Below, piece by piece: positions 29,801 to 31,185 of a stretch of DNA of 40,851 nucleotides (position 1 is the first letter of the stretch; each line of letters starts with the position of its first letter). The DNA is from a virus. The notes beneath the pieces were generated by a model that saw only the letters and a program-made list of their open reading frames with translations, made no database searches and was not told where the DNA came from. The DNA lies in the IMG/VR virus record IMGVR_UViG_3300020411_001151, positions 1 through 40,851 of that record. The stretch is one strand, 5' to 3'. The translations under genes and the position numbers were made by a program.

Positions 29801-31181
29801 TATCACCAGTTGGTTCATCAATATAAATTGTAGGAACTGTTGTATAATCAGAACCACCATCAGTAATAGTAATTCCACCAGAAATACTACCATTAGAGAT
29901 GGTTGGAGCTCCTAATTTTGCCCCTCCAGGTTGTTTAAATGTAACTCTAGGGGTAAAAGTATATCCACTACCAGAATTAATTATTTCAACATCACTAATA
30001 GACCCATTAGTTACTGTCGCTTTTAATGTAGCAATCTTAGATCCTTCTTTCGTAGGTGCTTGTATTTCAACACGAGGAGGATTTGTATCACTATATCCTT
30101 TACCACCATCAAGTAAAAGAGCACTCTTAATACCATTTACAAGTGCTGTTGCAGAAGCACCTACACCATCAATAGAATTAATAGAAACTTTTGGTGGATA
30201 TTCAAATTGATATGAACTACCAGTTATACTTGTTTTGATGTCAGTAAGTTTTCCATCATCACTTATACGAGCATATCCAACTGCACCAGATCCAAAAGAA
30301 GGAATTGGTGCTTCTATAGAGAATACTGAAAGGAATCTACCATTAAGAGGTGCTTCTTTAAAGATAAATTGATTACCATCAATAAAAAAGTCTACTTTAG
30401 GTATTAATAACTTATTATCATATACAGCAAGAACATATTCATCTACTAGAGGTTCAAATGAAATACCAGCTCTAGTAAGAGTAAACGCTGTTTTACCATC
30501 ACCAAAAGAGTTTGAAATATTATCTGTATCAACAATAGTATTCTCAACAAATCCACTTAAATACTGGATATAAGTAGATGCTGAATCATCTGCAGGAATT
30601 TTAACTCTAGGTGCAACTGTATAAACAATATTAGTACCACTAATAGTATAATCTATACCTGGAACTAATACTTCACCATATACACTTACAATGATATGTT
30701 GTGCTGATGGTGGTCCAATAGGAGCAGATTGAGAAGTTAATGGGAAAATTTTAGTAGTTCCATCAAAATCATTGATATGACTAGCTAAATTAGTCCATTT
30801 TAACCTTACTTGTTCATAAGATATACCTGGACTTAATGCAATATTAGGTGCAGCAGTTGTTTTTTCATAATATATTACTTCATCACCAATTAATATTGAA
30901 CCATTTTTTTCTAAAAATGAGTTAACACTCTCTACAACAATACTCTCACTTGCTGCAGTTATCGGTTCTACTACTTTAGTTGCTCCATCTAAAATACCAA
31001 TATCTAACTTATCAATATCAAGATATTGAAGAAAATTATTAATTATATTTTGTCCTAATCCCGTCTTTTCTTGAGATTTATAGTAATATTCAATAAATTT
31101 ATTGAATAAAGGATAGTCAGACTGGATAAAATCTGGTGACTGACTACGTATAGACTGAGAGACCTTATTTATATTTGCCAT
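5805..31181 (-). CDS. giant modular virion protein at the gene 7 locus (8,458 aa)
   Basis: One open frame with no internal stop, starting four bases after gp6 ends. Layout by approximate residue: 1-50 helical start (SDYPLFNKFIEYYYKSQEK); 150-300 beta modules; 290-625 GSGY repeats; 670-730 helical FYSTKGTSFSVAYLFKLLYG; 1130-1330 GSGY repeats; 1425-1555 YHYH; 1850-2200 propeller-like repeats; 2255-2430 LamG; 3020-3250 GSGY repeats; 3463-3510 YYYQDFSY...VHPASFKVFGE; 4070-4235 LamG; 4340-4420 helical module; 4440-6915 about 23 cysteine/YPR repeats; 7000-7380 two more helical modules; 7495-7705 carbohydrate-binding-like module; 8150-8310 two NG..Q.PG modules; GSGY end. I recall the SDYPLF, FYSTKGT and VHPA...FGE segments recurring in marine T4-like structural proteins; this was not searched. 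The place between gp6 and gp8 is that of T4 gp7 (~1,030 aa). A gp7-like wedge role plus host-contacting adhesin extension is inference. Confidence 0.8.
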   Translation of the reverse strand: MANINKVSQSIRSQSPDFIQSDYPLFNKFIEYYYKSQEKTGLGQNIINNFLQYLDIDKLDIGILDGATKVVEPITAASESIVVESVNSFLEKNGSILIGDEVIYYEKTTAAPNIALSPGISYEQVRLKWTNLASHINDFDGTTKIFPLTSQSAPIGPPSAQHIIVSVYGEVLVPGIDYTISGTNIVYTVAPRVKIPADDSASTYIQYLSGFVENTIVDTDNISNSFGDGKTAFTLTRAGISFEPLVDEYVLAVYDNKLLIPKVDFFIDGNQFIFKEAPLNGRFLSVFSIEAPIPSFGSGAVGYARISDDGKLTDIKTSITGSSYQFEYPPKVSINSIDGVGASATALVNGIKSALLLDGGKGYSDTNPPRVEIQAPTKEGSKIATLKATVTNGSISDVEIINSGSGYTFTPRVTFKQPGGAKLGAPTISNGSISGGITITDGGSDYTTVPTIYIDEPTGDNPIRAAFEAVLTDGKITSINVLNAGQGYETTPRIAVIDPVGAQVLQTKVDGDGRVTSVELLDGGSGYDDIPSVYIVDNRVDGVGTYIGGTGASANAAIFNGKITDINIVNFGTGYSADNPPEIVIQSPPEAKTSVEIGVNEVTGFTINQSGSGYSKAKFEGCARAASGITEYTESGNAIFSNDTTAAAAAIDTEIKCLDALFVKRLLDKYTEQYLPDVPALDFNKIDVRTAIKTVKQFYSTKGTSFSVAYLFKLLYGEQVSVTYPKDQIIKPSDASWSIDTILRATLVSGNPTDIKDGLLTQEEDIADTNIKTASALVENYISIKTSQVEIFELILSEETINGIFTVPYKTKLAEPLGPEDSVITVDSTIGWPERNGEFVIGSSTDSVEVVQYKEKSLNQFIECTRSVNGVVEDWDSASEVASNFNVYINKGTDQEVVMNVVGIVDAQQTNLTDTGSYYLPGDKLTVSKLGGTADKPELKTWLYNVKKLIEVTNVSFGGIDNRYATITCSNNHGLLVGDQVTVYGANPIIYNGTFLVTSRDSETVFQYQLPQPATVVPQGNILVSVDLNKGKSVNNAVSNAVAPYTTNVQNSFFNDNYVYVASTGIPNYNIGPFPGSALLPGNQRKLNRFPLVPQTISTKNNISPGPIGTWVNGVSIWSYKSSTTKTFGPVTSIATTTSGSGYDAASPPVITVSGGGGTGATASVVVDGSISEITVTNGGSGYKTSPLVSIVGGGGSGAAATAIITKGSVSRILMNSGGIGYTSQPSITIVGGDGTGATATASVRGPIKQVNVDAGGSSYTSNPTVTLSSGEGAVAQAIVSNGRIISIAIISAGQGYTTAPTVSIQGVGFGAIARASIDVDGENAGRVTGIEIINRGINYVQGSTIITLTSVGSGATFTPSVFQWRYNLQSSTTFDNAKGGVFEGFNNQYGGEYAHLSNPQTLRYILGDNLFENAQGAILEQEDQLAHSPIIGWAFDGNPIYGPYGYTDPTDQSSPISRLDSSYRLKSNLVYDEITNPYPVRTSGPLLTSEAAGNFIEDYEYIFSLGDLDQYNGRFCKTPDYPGGRYCYFVTIDSTESGNSVFPYVLGPDFNSVVDSWNLSETAVQQNIPTGVVRYRDPYENVDIDVERAPNASTNALTTEAGDILLFDIEDENKDGVISADETNDPDQMFEESPLQLFDYFPKVKFDSKVDIEVETTTKFEDASVTGFTIENPGQNYQVNDILTFDNAETDGTGVSARVSRITGESVTSYTFENVGGINYGVLKTAIPHNISPQDTVYIDYTPIMDDTNKTFTVRQFKGIEQIVIDQTGSGYDDEIPPTITIDGDGIKGELLPIVTSVGSIDTVNIVNSGSGYSKNPRVILSHPQVYKKADYYITKIENNNYVKVNDTYVNSDKEVFICGETKDATGNSVGFVAKYSSLGIKEWERTLESTAGLYYTSFDKIAVDGNDVWVVGQNRPNSALLNAYNPDIILAKYVQAADGLSANLTFQKGYAGISGSTRADYVTSLRKYSDTRYIIGGYTNTNSLYPHDAFIASIDTTGNFAIKRKLASANKSERITDMVVLGDDVYFIMEVSTSANAADINMAFGKATIGTSAITVEYVKELSNTLYSFLNGSLCVDEFNEFYITATCQLKSDDTTQDSIWVGKVDTTGDLIWNYRYLMPGTGITAVDKGVIDIFGDLNIAYTRVNATTTYQTVGTIKLGYNGLMKNHTTNEFNKNNIEGIQAHTLDVDNSGDVYVFGQTGWNRNEFLFEFTTGETTDTTGHYVPDFLGEGDALQLDSSNGIAKLLGKDTVNPATWENAAIKFSAASLGTRLASDWTLEFMLYKDGTATNTHGQNSETLVGIGDATDATGGLWLYYDQTSPGNGSLTLVVTNSTTALNAAGSALTSSVTTMYADNTWQFIGIKREGDVFTVYVNGISVLNGTLANTSLGGKDLYIGNQPGWSGTTGQFQSGQQGQFHLDNLRLRNRAVTPTVPTDVAVLPLAGAFGLTNDWADDDWFTTNTNRYDYIDYEGWGLKVDKNADSDRLGDKGVQTNTQVGFNRTAVTPVIGSSLTMVSAGYTLGDAGFQTLDFDDATTTMSQDTETLTYTSDLWSSRTSTVPSPGSQKLKVSAVVKDKYYFKVTDTVKIDNVQRLTINQAFDFTVGAKLQLNQTNGTFINSGYILKVDTTNNYVYVAVNNNAWSDDLSTGELITSQFDEGDTYGIVGPIPDDTNVIKDYVFSMVDNTTPGTFDIDLDKYNLDGTYNAGGGQNLDGFAKFKPFDTRDYSIKIEEVAGGSSFIVGSVVDISASDISYNAAYSTAQITNLSGVLKISLTSNLDKILNVTAVNNTDEVYVITNTGHYLSANEMIYVDGNPSETVGGTVYDEYDGSFTVDRVISSLEFVYKLPSAAITSPATTAANVSVFVKSPVLQMYYGHQYLFDLSHSSLVGANLSFSKDNLYKLEYSFNSIERIGTPGVTGEGQPTPTVKLKVDNDIVTNISYYFDPSRLGDDSPISSGAYLDIVNSPYVGTFQISSISGATITKGADVFKFKLANEPEGPASVSQTSYSTSSEAAVGKINDIRIVNPGGFYSKLPIVTGILSTRNIERVQIVNPGTEYAVGTYNQVPIGGDGEGGLVSITVADGSDDEGVTIPGQIQEVVVTSPGKGYTTASIDIDSIEGILGSGLTGSGAELTVVIPPFGTGASIFTKGDKVGKIKKLKNNNFGYDYPHDYTLRPEITFPINAQLTSTSILDSITVTNPGSGYSQAPAVIITGGGGSGAVAEATIKNGRIDNILVKDSGAGYSSTPTVELKSSFNYVVNLDLGLLQFAFPHGIVNGAEVTLNVVDTGDGADFPLSSGATGRLNGTTTYYAITGSANSLEDDQLKLAITAANAALGDGLTFVNAGEGRQQLLTSSFGAAAEANVITSTFLEGELVYQGDSLDVATATGYVSTNSGWQIGPRIIKIVDYTGSWVSGQRLTGVISKSSGIISDLKIAKGVLEIGSITKTTGQFVDDVGKPSEIIQKIQDSYYYQDFSYAVKSAVSIGEWKEILLKNVHPASFKVFGELNLNEYGLIPNKETDFQLTKSVELARQATVPNIQNFALVEPIYSEFNNTEVLFRQKRLTSSENILTSVVQRVDDISNLFDGERISFPLTVEGNTVVANANQLMIVLNGVVQTPNTAFQIQQDSIVFSDPPQPPASVKYVNVSVSQINTVQLTFTNISGIFPTTGQVLVGTASGARLTVTKVVGNDIFGYITQGEFVIASPNGELCTVSATGFSANIVSQTAVENIGLFTFGETVTNLTGDIAKVEQVNLERGSETPLADLRYTIGASTTSFEVIDPTATNDAPVAAGTFEATKKYQFGSEIFLVNSITDNTNSTTLSVTRAQDGTAAVAQQEDTPIYGTQILVTNDLTLSKTTGTYQSTPGLYDIQLNDVIIGAASGVVASITATSAYQDPVTNEFIDQVNISEGSSFFGLLFNRITSQSYPNIVLDDISKSQVSIVQYTDNETAFNTEFPSNEQINNYIIPYDNASGALTEGEDIRNYKIEYGNNSGEFTAGEAGNVRKLTFTEKIGSGFFSSGQVIRTRDTKAEIIGYNQARNTVYVGKIGRTQATGQDYHTATFANSAQLDTDQKKFGDSSLLLAAGTSDYINIPSTAELAFAAGAFTIELWVRPATSSLSGTATLVDCRASGATEVAGRLYLEAGQVRWNVNGSDLVNSGATTLTADTWTHICVQRSSTTTKILKDGAEVGTGTDNSTYIAKPVRIGADYAGSNGFSGHIDEFRLSNNNRYSSVPFTPRNGIFQGDVNTKMLFHFEGADAQTWDDDWSGGESFTAGEYFNNDAILATTRANSGTVPGGFASKSQRYINASILIELNKDFIANESVYIMKQVFPSFTVIGGEVNCEDDVRDILDSVIADLRSGSNSSIWDAAAFYVDRTQNPIALRQIENEIPQSLFVINKVEEMVKYIINNDLWDVQGDHGLVQKTDTTITESDYATLTQFTPTTATYSASSGDLVLTVGSGHGVVAETQITATDASYNPTTGALTLEVTGHNLPAGTKVKIKENSLVMNCTSDGNTVNQSYPRPDDPAAQGWLEISNIQTNEFDVNVGKSPTVNFTPTAGTYDGQTGWLKMTIGDHDLRTGSKYTAKNASYVAATGVLTLTIDTDSFDVTDASYNAQNGDLTLNVGPHSLNKGQKIRVEANSLSFSCGMDSNATTKTYPRSTDPIYNTSTEITDVSAETITINVGKSPIVNFNVSTATYSPTSGDLVLTIGASHGLTTGQSIKLKDNSLTFTCDFNGDGNTTEKTYPRPGSTFTAIEGTEYVSSTGIMKVKTNTNHGLSNGDKVKINDGSLKFSCTYAQGGEQDYPRINDPISGQYIAVSNVTADTFEIDVLQGTTPTNLSPHTFVSAVSNGIVLESKDYAYNTALEITAADQAAGTITVNVNGGQGAITDTTTHNFTTADPGAVISGGDYPHKFITASSDAIVVDHGLFVGDRVLIAEDSLKFTCDMDSNASQHTYPRKSDPSFNKWLPITNITTTTFDVNVGATTASTFTPTAVTYDPATGDMELTIGSHTLKQGTTVKIADNSLTFTCAMDSNGSNHTYPRSTDPVSNTSIPIIATTDTTIKVNVGTTPVVNHNVTNATYNPTSGDMVLTIGVNHGLSNGTSIKIATESLWFTCDYNSDGNTSIKKYPRATGSAAAGGADYAYNTAVSITAVDQAAGTITVNVNGGQGAITDTTAHNWVDRTAFNAIQSGGNYAHTFVTGQGAATNCITAGGAYNHTFISSTPNGITRSGETIKMLKDGITFSCDQDSYETDHSYPRGDDPFYNTSLPIYNDGINYTATGASYNPLSGEMVITIVEHGFTTSDSIRIENNSLTFTCSRDSNDSVHTYPRTYDPYSGRWLRITAVTTDTFTVNVGASPSTEQYTHTFVSALPDGIVKRDNSVTVNVGAIPTKSYAPTAATYNASTGAMQLTIGSHSLPAPTTHNVTNGAYNPTTGIMTLTVAGHGFSNGEKIKINDNALQFSCTYGGGVHIYNGGTASNALTFNDASQKDVTNAVYTPSTGVMVLTIGSHSYTTSNTVTIGANTLSFQCDADNYATSHTYPRSGDPAYNTAIAITAVDQGGGTITVNVGAVTGGQTKTYPRTTDYVSNKWIPISNVTTDTFDVQVLDIIPSTNTDTHTWVGATNPAISKANSTVKVAPNSLLFSCTEGAGNYAYPRSEVTTHTAGPGTTYNPATGIMNIRVNPSSHTPTAITYSPTSGDMEMTIALNSGTKNVSGATYNPTSGDLVLNIGTHTLTTNDRIKLAEESLWFTCNYLGDGNTTIKKYPRASGASTTNNNGADYAFDTYLDITAVDQSGGTITVNVNGGQGAITDISTHQFVSATAGAVILGHGFSVGDRIKIAKESLTFTCDYNGDGNTTEKRYPRDNGNDFAYNTPLMIKAVTGTTITVNVNGGQGAITDTTTHNFVTGKAYAVNCITSTHGMRPGTPIKIADNSLTFGCGHNGATGDDRNKTYPRSTDPVSDRWLFISNVTDNAFNVKVLDSVPSTNTDIHTFVKSVSRGITEGDPLVAQSIPVDAVGATTITINALDGYTASNTSTHTFQGLSTYQYKPTDVSYNASTGVMTITSNNHGIKNNDKVLIRDNSLTFTCAMDDNYSEHSYPRITDPISGDWLTVSNSTTNTFDVNVGKSPIKTYTPTGADYNPSTGSMELEIGSHDFTVGTHIKIALESLTFTCAEDGNATNHSYPRATIDTHTATTGTTYNPLDGVLKITTAASHGIKNNDWVKFNEGAITFTCEMDENSTDHAYPRTTDPTFGKWLQVSNVTATTFEVNVGKSPSVAFTPTDATYDPATGLMVLDIGTHTLAQGTNVQLLEGAVSFNCDMDGGTATKSYPRSTIDNYTPTTASFAPTTGVLTVTVPQHRFGNGDWVKFDDNAFTFNCSMDGNSSNKQYPRTNDPTRGKWLQVSNVTENTFDVTVGATPIVNFDVTDATYNPTSGDMELTIGSHNLTTDHSIKLATESLTFTCDFNSDGNTTEKKYPRASGASTTGNNGADYAYDTAIAITATTATTITINVNGGQGAITDTTAHNFVSATAGAVISGGNYTHTFVSALANSVKMKRDRAYQNSLAIASTTGTTITLDVGKSPLKEHTPTDATYDPTSGDMVITIGVHTLKVGTSVRLKPQSFVFSCDQGGTVGQGTYPRATGAATGSGADYAYNNAMNITAVDYAAGTITINVNGGQGAITNTNAHTFVSAAAGAVVSGGGYSHTYASALANSVITGGDYPHTFKAGSTNGIQQKRDRNYDSSIEITGVSPTTITVNAGISSNTTTHTFVGADPSAITTGGDYAHIFKSALDYAITRSVIQSGGQYDHKFVSALTNAISTGGNYTHTFVSFATNAITVAGDSIHIAPDSLKFTCDKDQNEEIASYPRKTDPSYNQILRVKDTSTTTITVNVGKSGENDQYTHTFSSATSNAITKSKYTTADCADVYTTTGNLMDILTDTLENANLASPVDHLGTITRVAPTYEFLGGTVNSYSDTPFNVDYHDATNDIIHTNQVDVDGRYRFRDAADLIRANRGPIIDKASYDMLQRYPDLALDMPRNADGTGAGTLRCKQDIGLIVDAISNDIEQGGNLNMVEAANFYIGTNDELQHIRLQVFQSVYAHDRIGFYAKQAVTGDLTNDNTDDIIVGDWGITNDGGGCADVKSAIDTLITTANDIIAPTGEDFHISADRLYFNRKYLADEITYLTTQEFTYQLNTVNYAAFQYPGDSGETTCQRDLKLIILSIISDLQTGGNNSTIAAIEKYLTASLQIDEVENELLPTIYSIELLKTYGEKAVRNLLYDKFTAVTGDQYAAIHTDEASYRDSETPTDINAVVYRLRDLVEIAVNMLAPGKNEARSAAKNIMYNKNYYLSEIGSIVNSQFGAGLWTYDSFVNELTDDIIHDIITTNVDNTTRAYKIAITGASGIYSDGELVTYSSGVAEVLEYDASNSHLYIKPTTTDIPTTSDTIVGKSSGATSTYGSVVSVYDVYQKPTNVKIINTARQITSNIQGQISGDNLYTGSEDFGTTWTNELSTVTTDDTNNAPPDFDRSSKYTADKVESNTTPGEHGIHRTYALNAYDTFDDGVIKFDDATNYFDEGAIGIQEDQQYTFSVFVKAGTETQAQVGIILDDGTAGIQEAFFNINLSTGTFASIFQPQNGIVVDGYGVVPYGDGWYRGYVTCTFSFGFSNLKTRIALNNSASYNTATNLYVWGAKLNKGALDPYTAVSGKLFYSDTEYNIKQYAIDLLAGYIKQAITGTLTSPSTNTSFYAYYDSVASTDYDEKTIREFVNGSLDIIRKQLDVDTYYTGIAINNAITIPSKLYGTRSIPIGIQGGLNSTDFIYGTQSDAFAELETISLNQGKIVKIFQRFRIDGDITDGPFTMNETVSKQGAPSITGKVYAYYADDNYKYLDVEVTAGPWAITDVVVGGENSTTAQISSIEDRIQIIDLRGTFTDNIPFKGYNSGNTAQPTGFLNNQAAVLDNTGGTLTVDTETLTGTFETTSVVYPESSRQYIEVSQYTGLNVGVGNRIASNGYIRLGVTIISGLNVFAVGNRLYKVVNGAQDTNTYGIITEVDLDNNYLYITEFQGTFTNGDLVGDYGTGGGFPVGYASISTKVTTAGAAAALVQDIRDVGVNKRLYLSDIKGTFTTRDSVSGPEGYKAVVLSKQDLFGRVKRSFKGFDGTTTTFPLSHTNGTSYFPDPEGHLLVFINGILQPPGATNAYTAFSNQIQFTEAPELGASFTGFYVGKLRQLDDISFEFDSLRQSFNLKRNDIFYSLTLTEGVQSSTILPENNIIVSLNGVIQEPGVGFEIVGSRIIFSEIPRVGSTFVAFSYVGSEADVDAAEVVPPIEPGDFIDIQGETEDREVAVIESSNSLITFDYLGSVFGQDAIGQAVITNGFIQTVQVTAGGSGYNSRPTVRLDSISGFDGQIRALVGVAGVEMSAAGSGYQNPNVAVETSVPDDWTAPDLSLYGQELVDPEILP
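6250..6735 (-). repeat. two C-terminal NG..Q.PG beta modules of the giant protein
   Basis: Two adjacent modules of ~75 residues share the pattern (F/L)..T......(L/I)(L/I)V.(I/L)NG(I/V)(L/I)Q.PG.....I.F.E.P..G..F.(G/A)F. The cores are HLLVFINGILQPPG and NIIVSLNGVIQEPG. Related single modules occur near residue 3600 (QLMIVLNGVVQTP) and, more divergently, at residues 160-300. Such modules are common in tail-fibre proteins. Confidence 0.6.
8070..8705 (-). other. carbohydrate-binding-like beta-sandwich module in the giant protein
   Basis: Residues ~7495-7705 contain, in order, NLYTGSEDFGTTW, KYTADKVES, YTFSVFVKAG, NINLSTGTFAS, GDGWYRGYVTCTF and LYVWGAKLNKGALDPY. This order (NL...SE.F...W; TADK; FSV..KAG; LSTG; GWYR; VWGA.L..G) is a common module in phage tail proteins that is usually interpreted as a carbohydrate-binding sandwich. 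The assignment is by pattern recall only, without a profile search. Confidence 0.55.
9360..10055 (-). repeat. helical module, second and third copies (giant protein ~7040-7270)
   Basis: Two copies start with CKQDIGLIVDAISNDIEQGG and CQRDLKLIILSIISDLQTGG, each followed by an N..(M/I).A...(F/Y) segment and a long helix. A first copy (CEDDVRDILDSVIADLRSGS) lies at 17930-18165, on the other side of the cysteine-repeat array. Pattern: Cys-x2-Asp-(Ile/Leu/Val), heptad-like hydrophobics, Asp-(Ile/Leu)-x3-Gly. No function is assigned. Confidence 0.65.
10440..17870 (-). repeat. array of ~23 cysteine/YPR repeats in the giant protein
   Basis: Residues ~4440-6915. The usual unit runs: Y(N/D)P(T/A)(S/T)G.(M/L).(L/I)T(I/V)..H.L, then (I/V)KI...SL.F(T/S)C, then an Asp/Asn/Gly loop such as CDYNGDGNTTEKRYPR or CAMDSNGSNHTYPR, then I..V....(F/I).VNVG. 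I counted 23 F-x-Cys positions, all but one followed by a YPR-type end. Inserted among the units are GG.Y.H.F.SA...AI elements and six copies of NGGQGAITD. The array is in frame throughout. The units vary in sequence, so most duplications are old, but some subunits are nearly identical. No function is known to me; an elongated beta-rich shaft is a guess. Confidence 0.75.
17930..18165 (-). repeat. helical module, first copy (giant protein ~4340-4420)
   Basis: Begins CEDDVRDILDSVIADLRSGS and continues through AAAFYVDRTQ to EEMVKYIINNDLWD. It aligns by eye with the two modules at 9360-10055 and sits immediately before the cysteine/YPR array, so the array is bracketed by copies of the same helical module. 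Confidence 0.6.
18480..18965 (-). other. LamG / concanavalin-like domain 2 (giant protein ~4070-4235)
   Basis: Shows the usual LamG order: DYINIPSTAELAF, then FTIELWVRP, a LVDCR strand, WTHICVQRSSTTTKILKDG, VRIGADYAGSNGFSGHIDEF and RLSNNNRYSS. This is a jelly-roll sandwich that usually binds glycans or calcium at its rim. In a tail protein it suggests surface recognition, which is inference. Confidence 0.75.
21430..22130 (-). repeat. GSGY beta repeats, third cluster in the giant protein
   Basis: Residues ~3020-3250. Units of ~30 residues follow (I/V)..V.(V/I)..PG.GY...P.V.I.GGGG.GA.A.A.(I/V).(N/D)G.I, e.g. ITVTNPGSGYSQAPAVIITG and ILVKDSGAGYSSTPTVEL. The same unit occurs at 27190-27780, at 29300-30300, and in the 1,383- and 835-residue proteins. 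Confidence 0.7.
23890..24410 (-). other. LamG / concanavalin-like domain 1 (giant protein ~2255-2430)
   Basis: Contains AAIKFSAAS, SDWTLEFMLYKDG, a GGLWLYYDQ strand, NTWQFIGIKREGDVFTVYVNG-type strands, DLYIGNQPGWSG and FHLDNLRLRNRAV. The strand order and the closing (H/L)DNLR(L/I) are typical of LamG_3-type domains. It directly follows the propeller-like repeats. Confidence 0.7.
24590..25630 (-). other. beta-propeller-like repeats in the giant protein (~1850-2200)
   Basis: Several ~50-60-residue units alternate a strand of the type (V/I)(W/F)(V/I)(C/V)G.T.. with a strand such as GFVAKYSSLGIKEWER, DAFIASIDTTGNFAIKRK or SIWVGKVDTTGDLIWNYR, ending in DVYVFGQTGW. This is the pattern of SBBP/PQQ-like propeller blades (G...D.(F/W)(V/I).K.D..G...W). 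A bladed propeller followed by a LamG domain inside a phage tail protein suggests a ligand-binding head. Confidence 0.6.
26525..26910 (-). other. YHYH domain of the giant protein (~1425-1555)
   Basis: Contains IIGWAFDGNPIYGPYGY and, ~70 residues on, DLDQYNGRFCKTPDYPGGRYC ending in FPYVLGPDF. It matches both halves of the YHYH domain in the 1,383-residue protein but without that protein's ~125-residue insert. The YHYH family is widespread in environmental proteins; its role in virions is unknown to me. Confidence 0.65.
27190..27780 (-). repeat. GSGY beta repeats, second cluster in the giant protein
   Basis: At least six units at residues ~1130-1330, including SEITVTNGGSGYKTSPLVSI, RILMNSGGIGYTSQPSITIV and KQVNVDAGGSSYTSNPTVTL. 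Spacing is ~30 residues, with GGGG.GA linkers between units. This is the most regular GSGY tract in the window. Confidence 0.75.
29300..30300 (-). repeat. GSGY beta repeats, first cluster in the giant protein
   Basis: Residues ~290-625 carry around ten units, e.g. SDVEIINSGSGYTFTPRVTF, ITITDGGSDYTTVPTIYID and VTSVELLDGGSGYDDIPSVY. Most have a (G/A)xA(Y/T)A linker strand. The tract lies between the N-terminal beta modules and the helical FYSTKGT segment. Confidence 0.75.
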
Positions 31182-31185
31182 CTAA

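Noticed and set aside
31166-31173. Exact TATAAATA (T4 late consensus) on the minus strand
   Set aside because: It lies inside the first codons of the giant gene (Asn-Ile-Asn), so a transcript from it would lack the start codon. Probably chance in AT-rich coding sequence.
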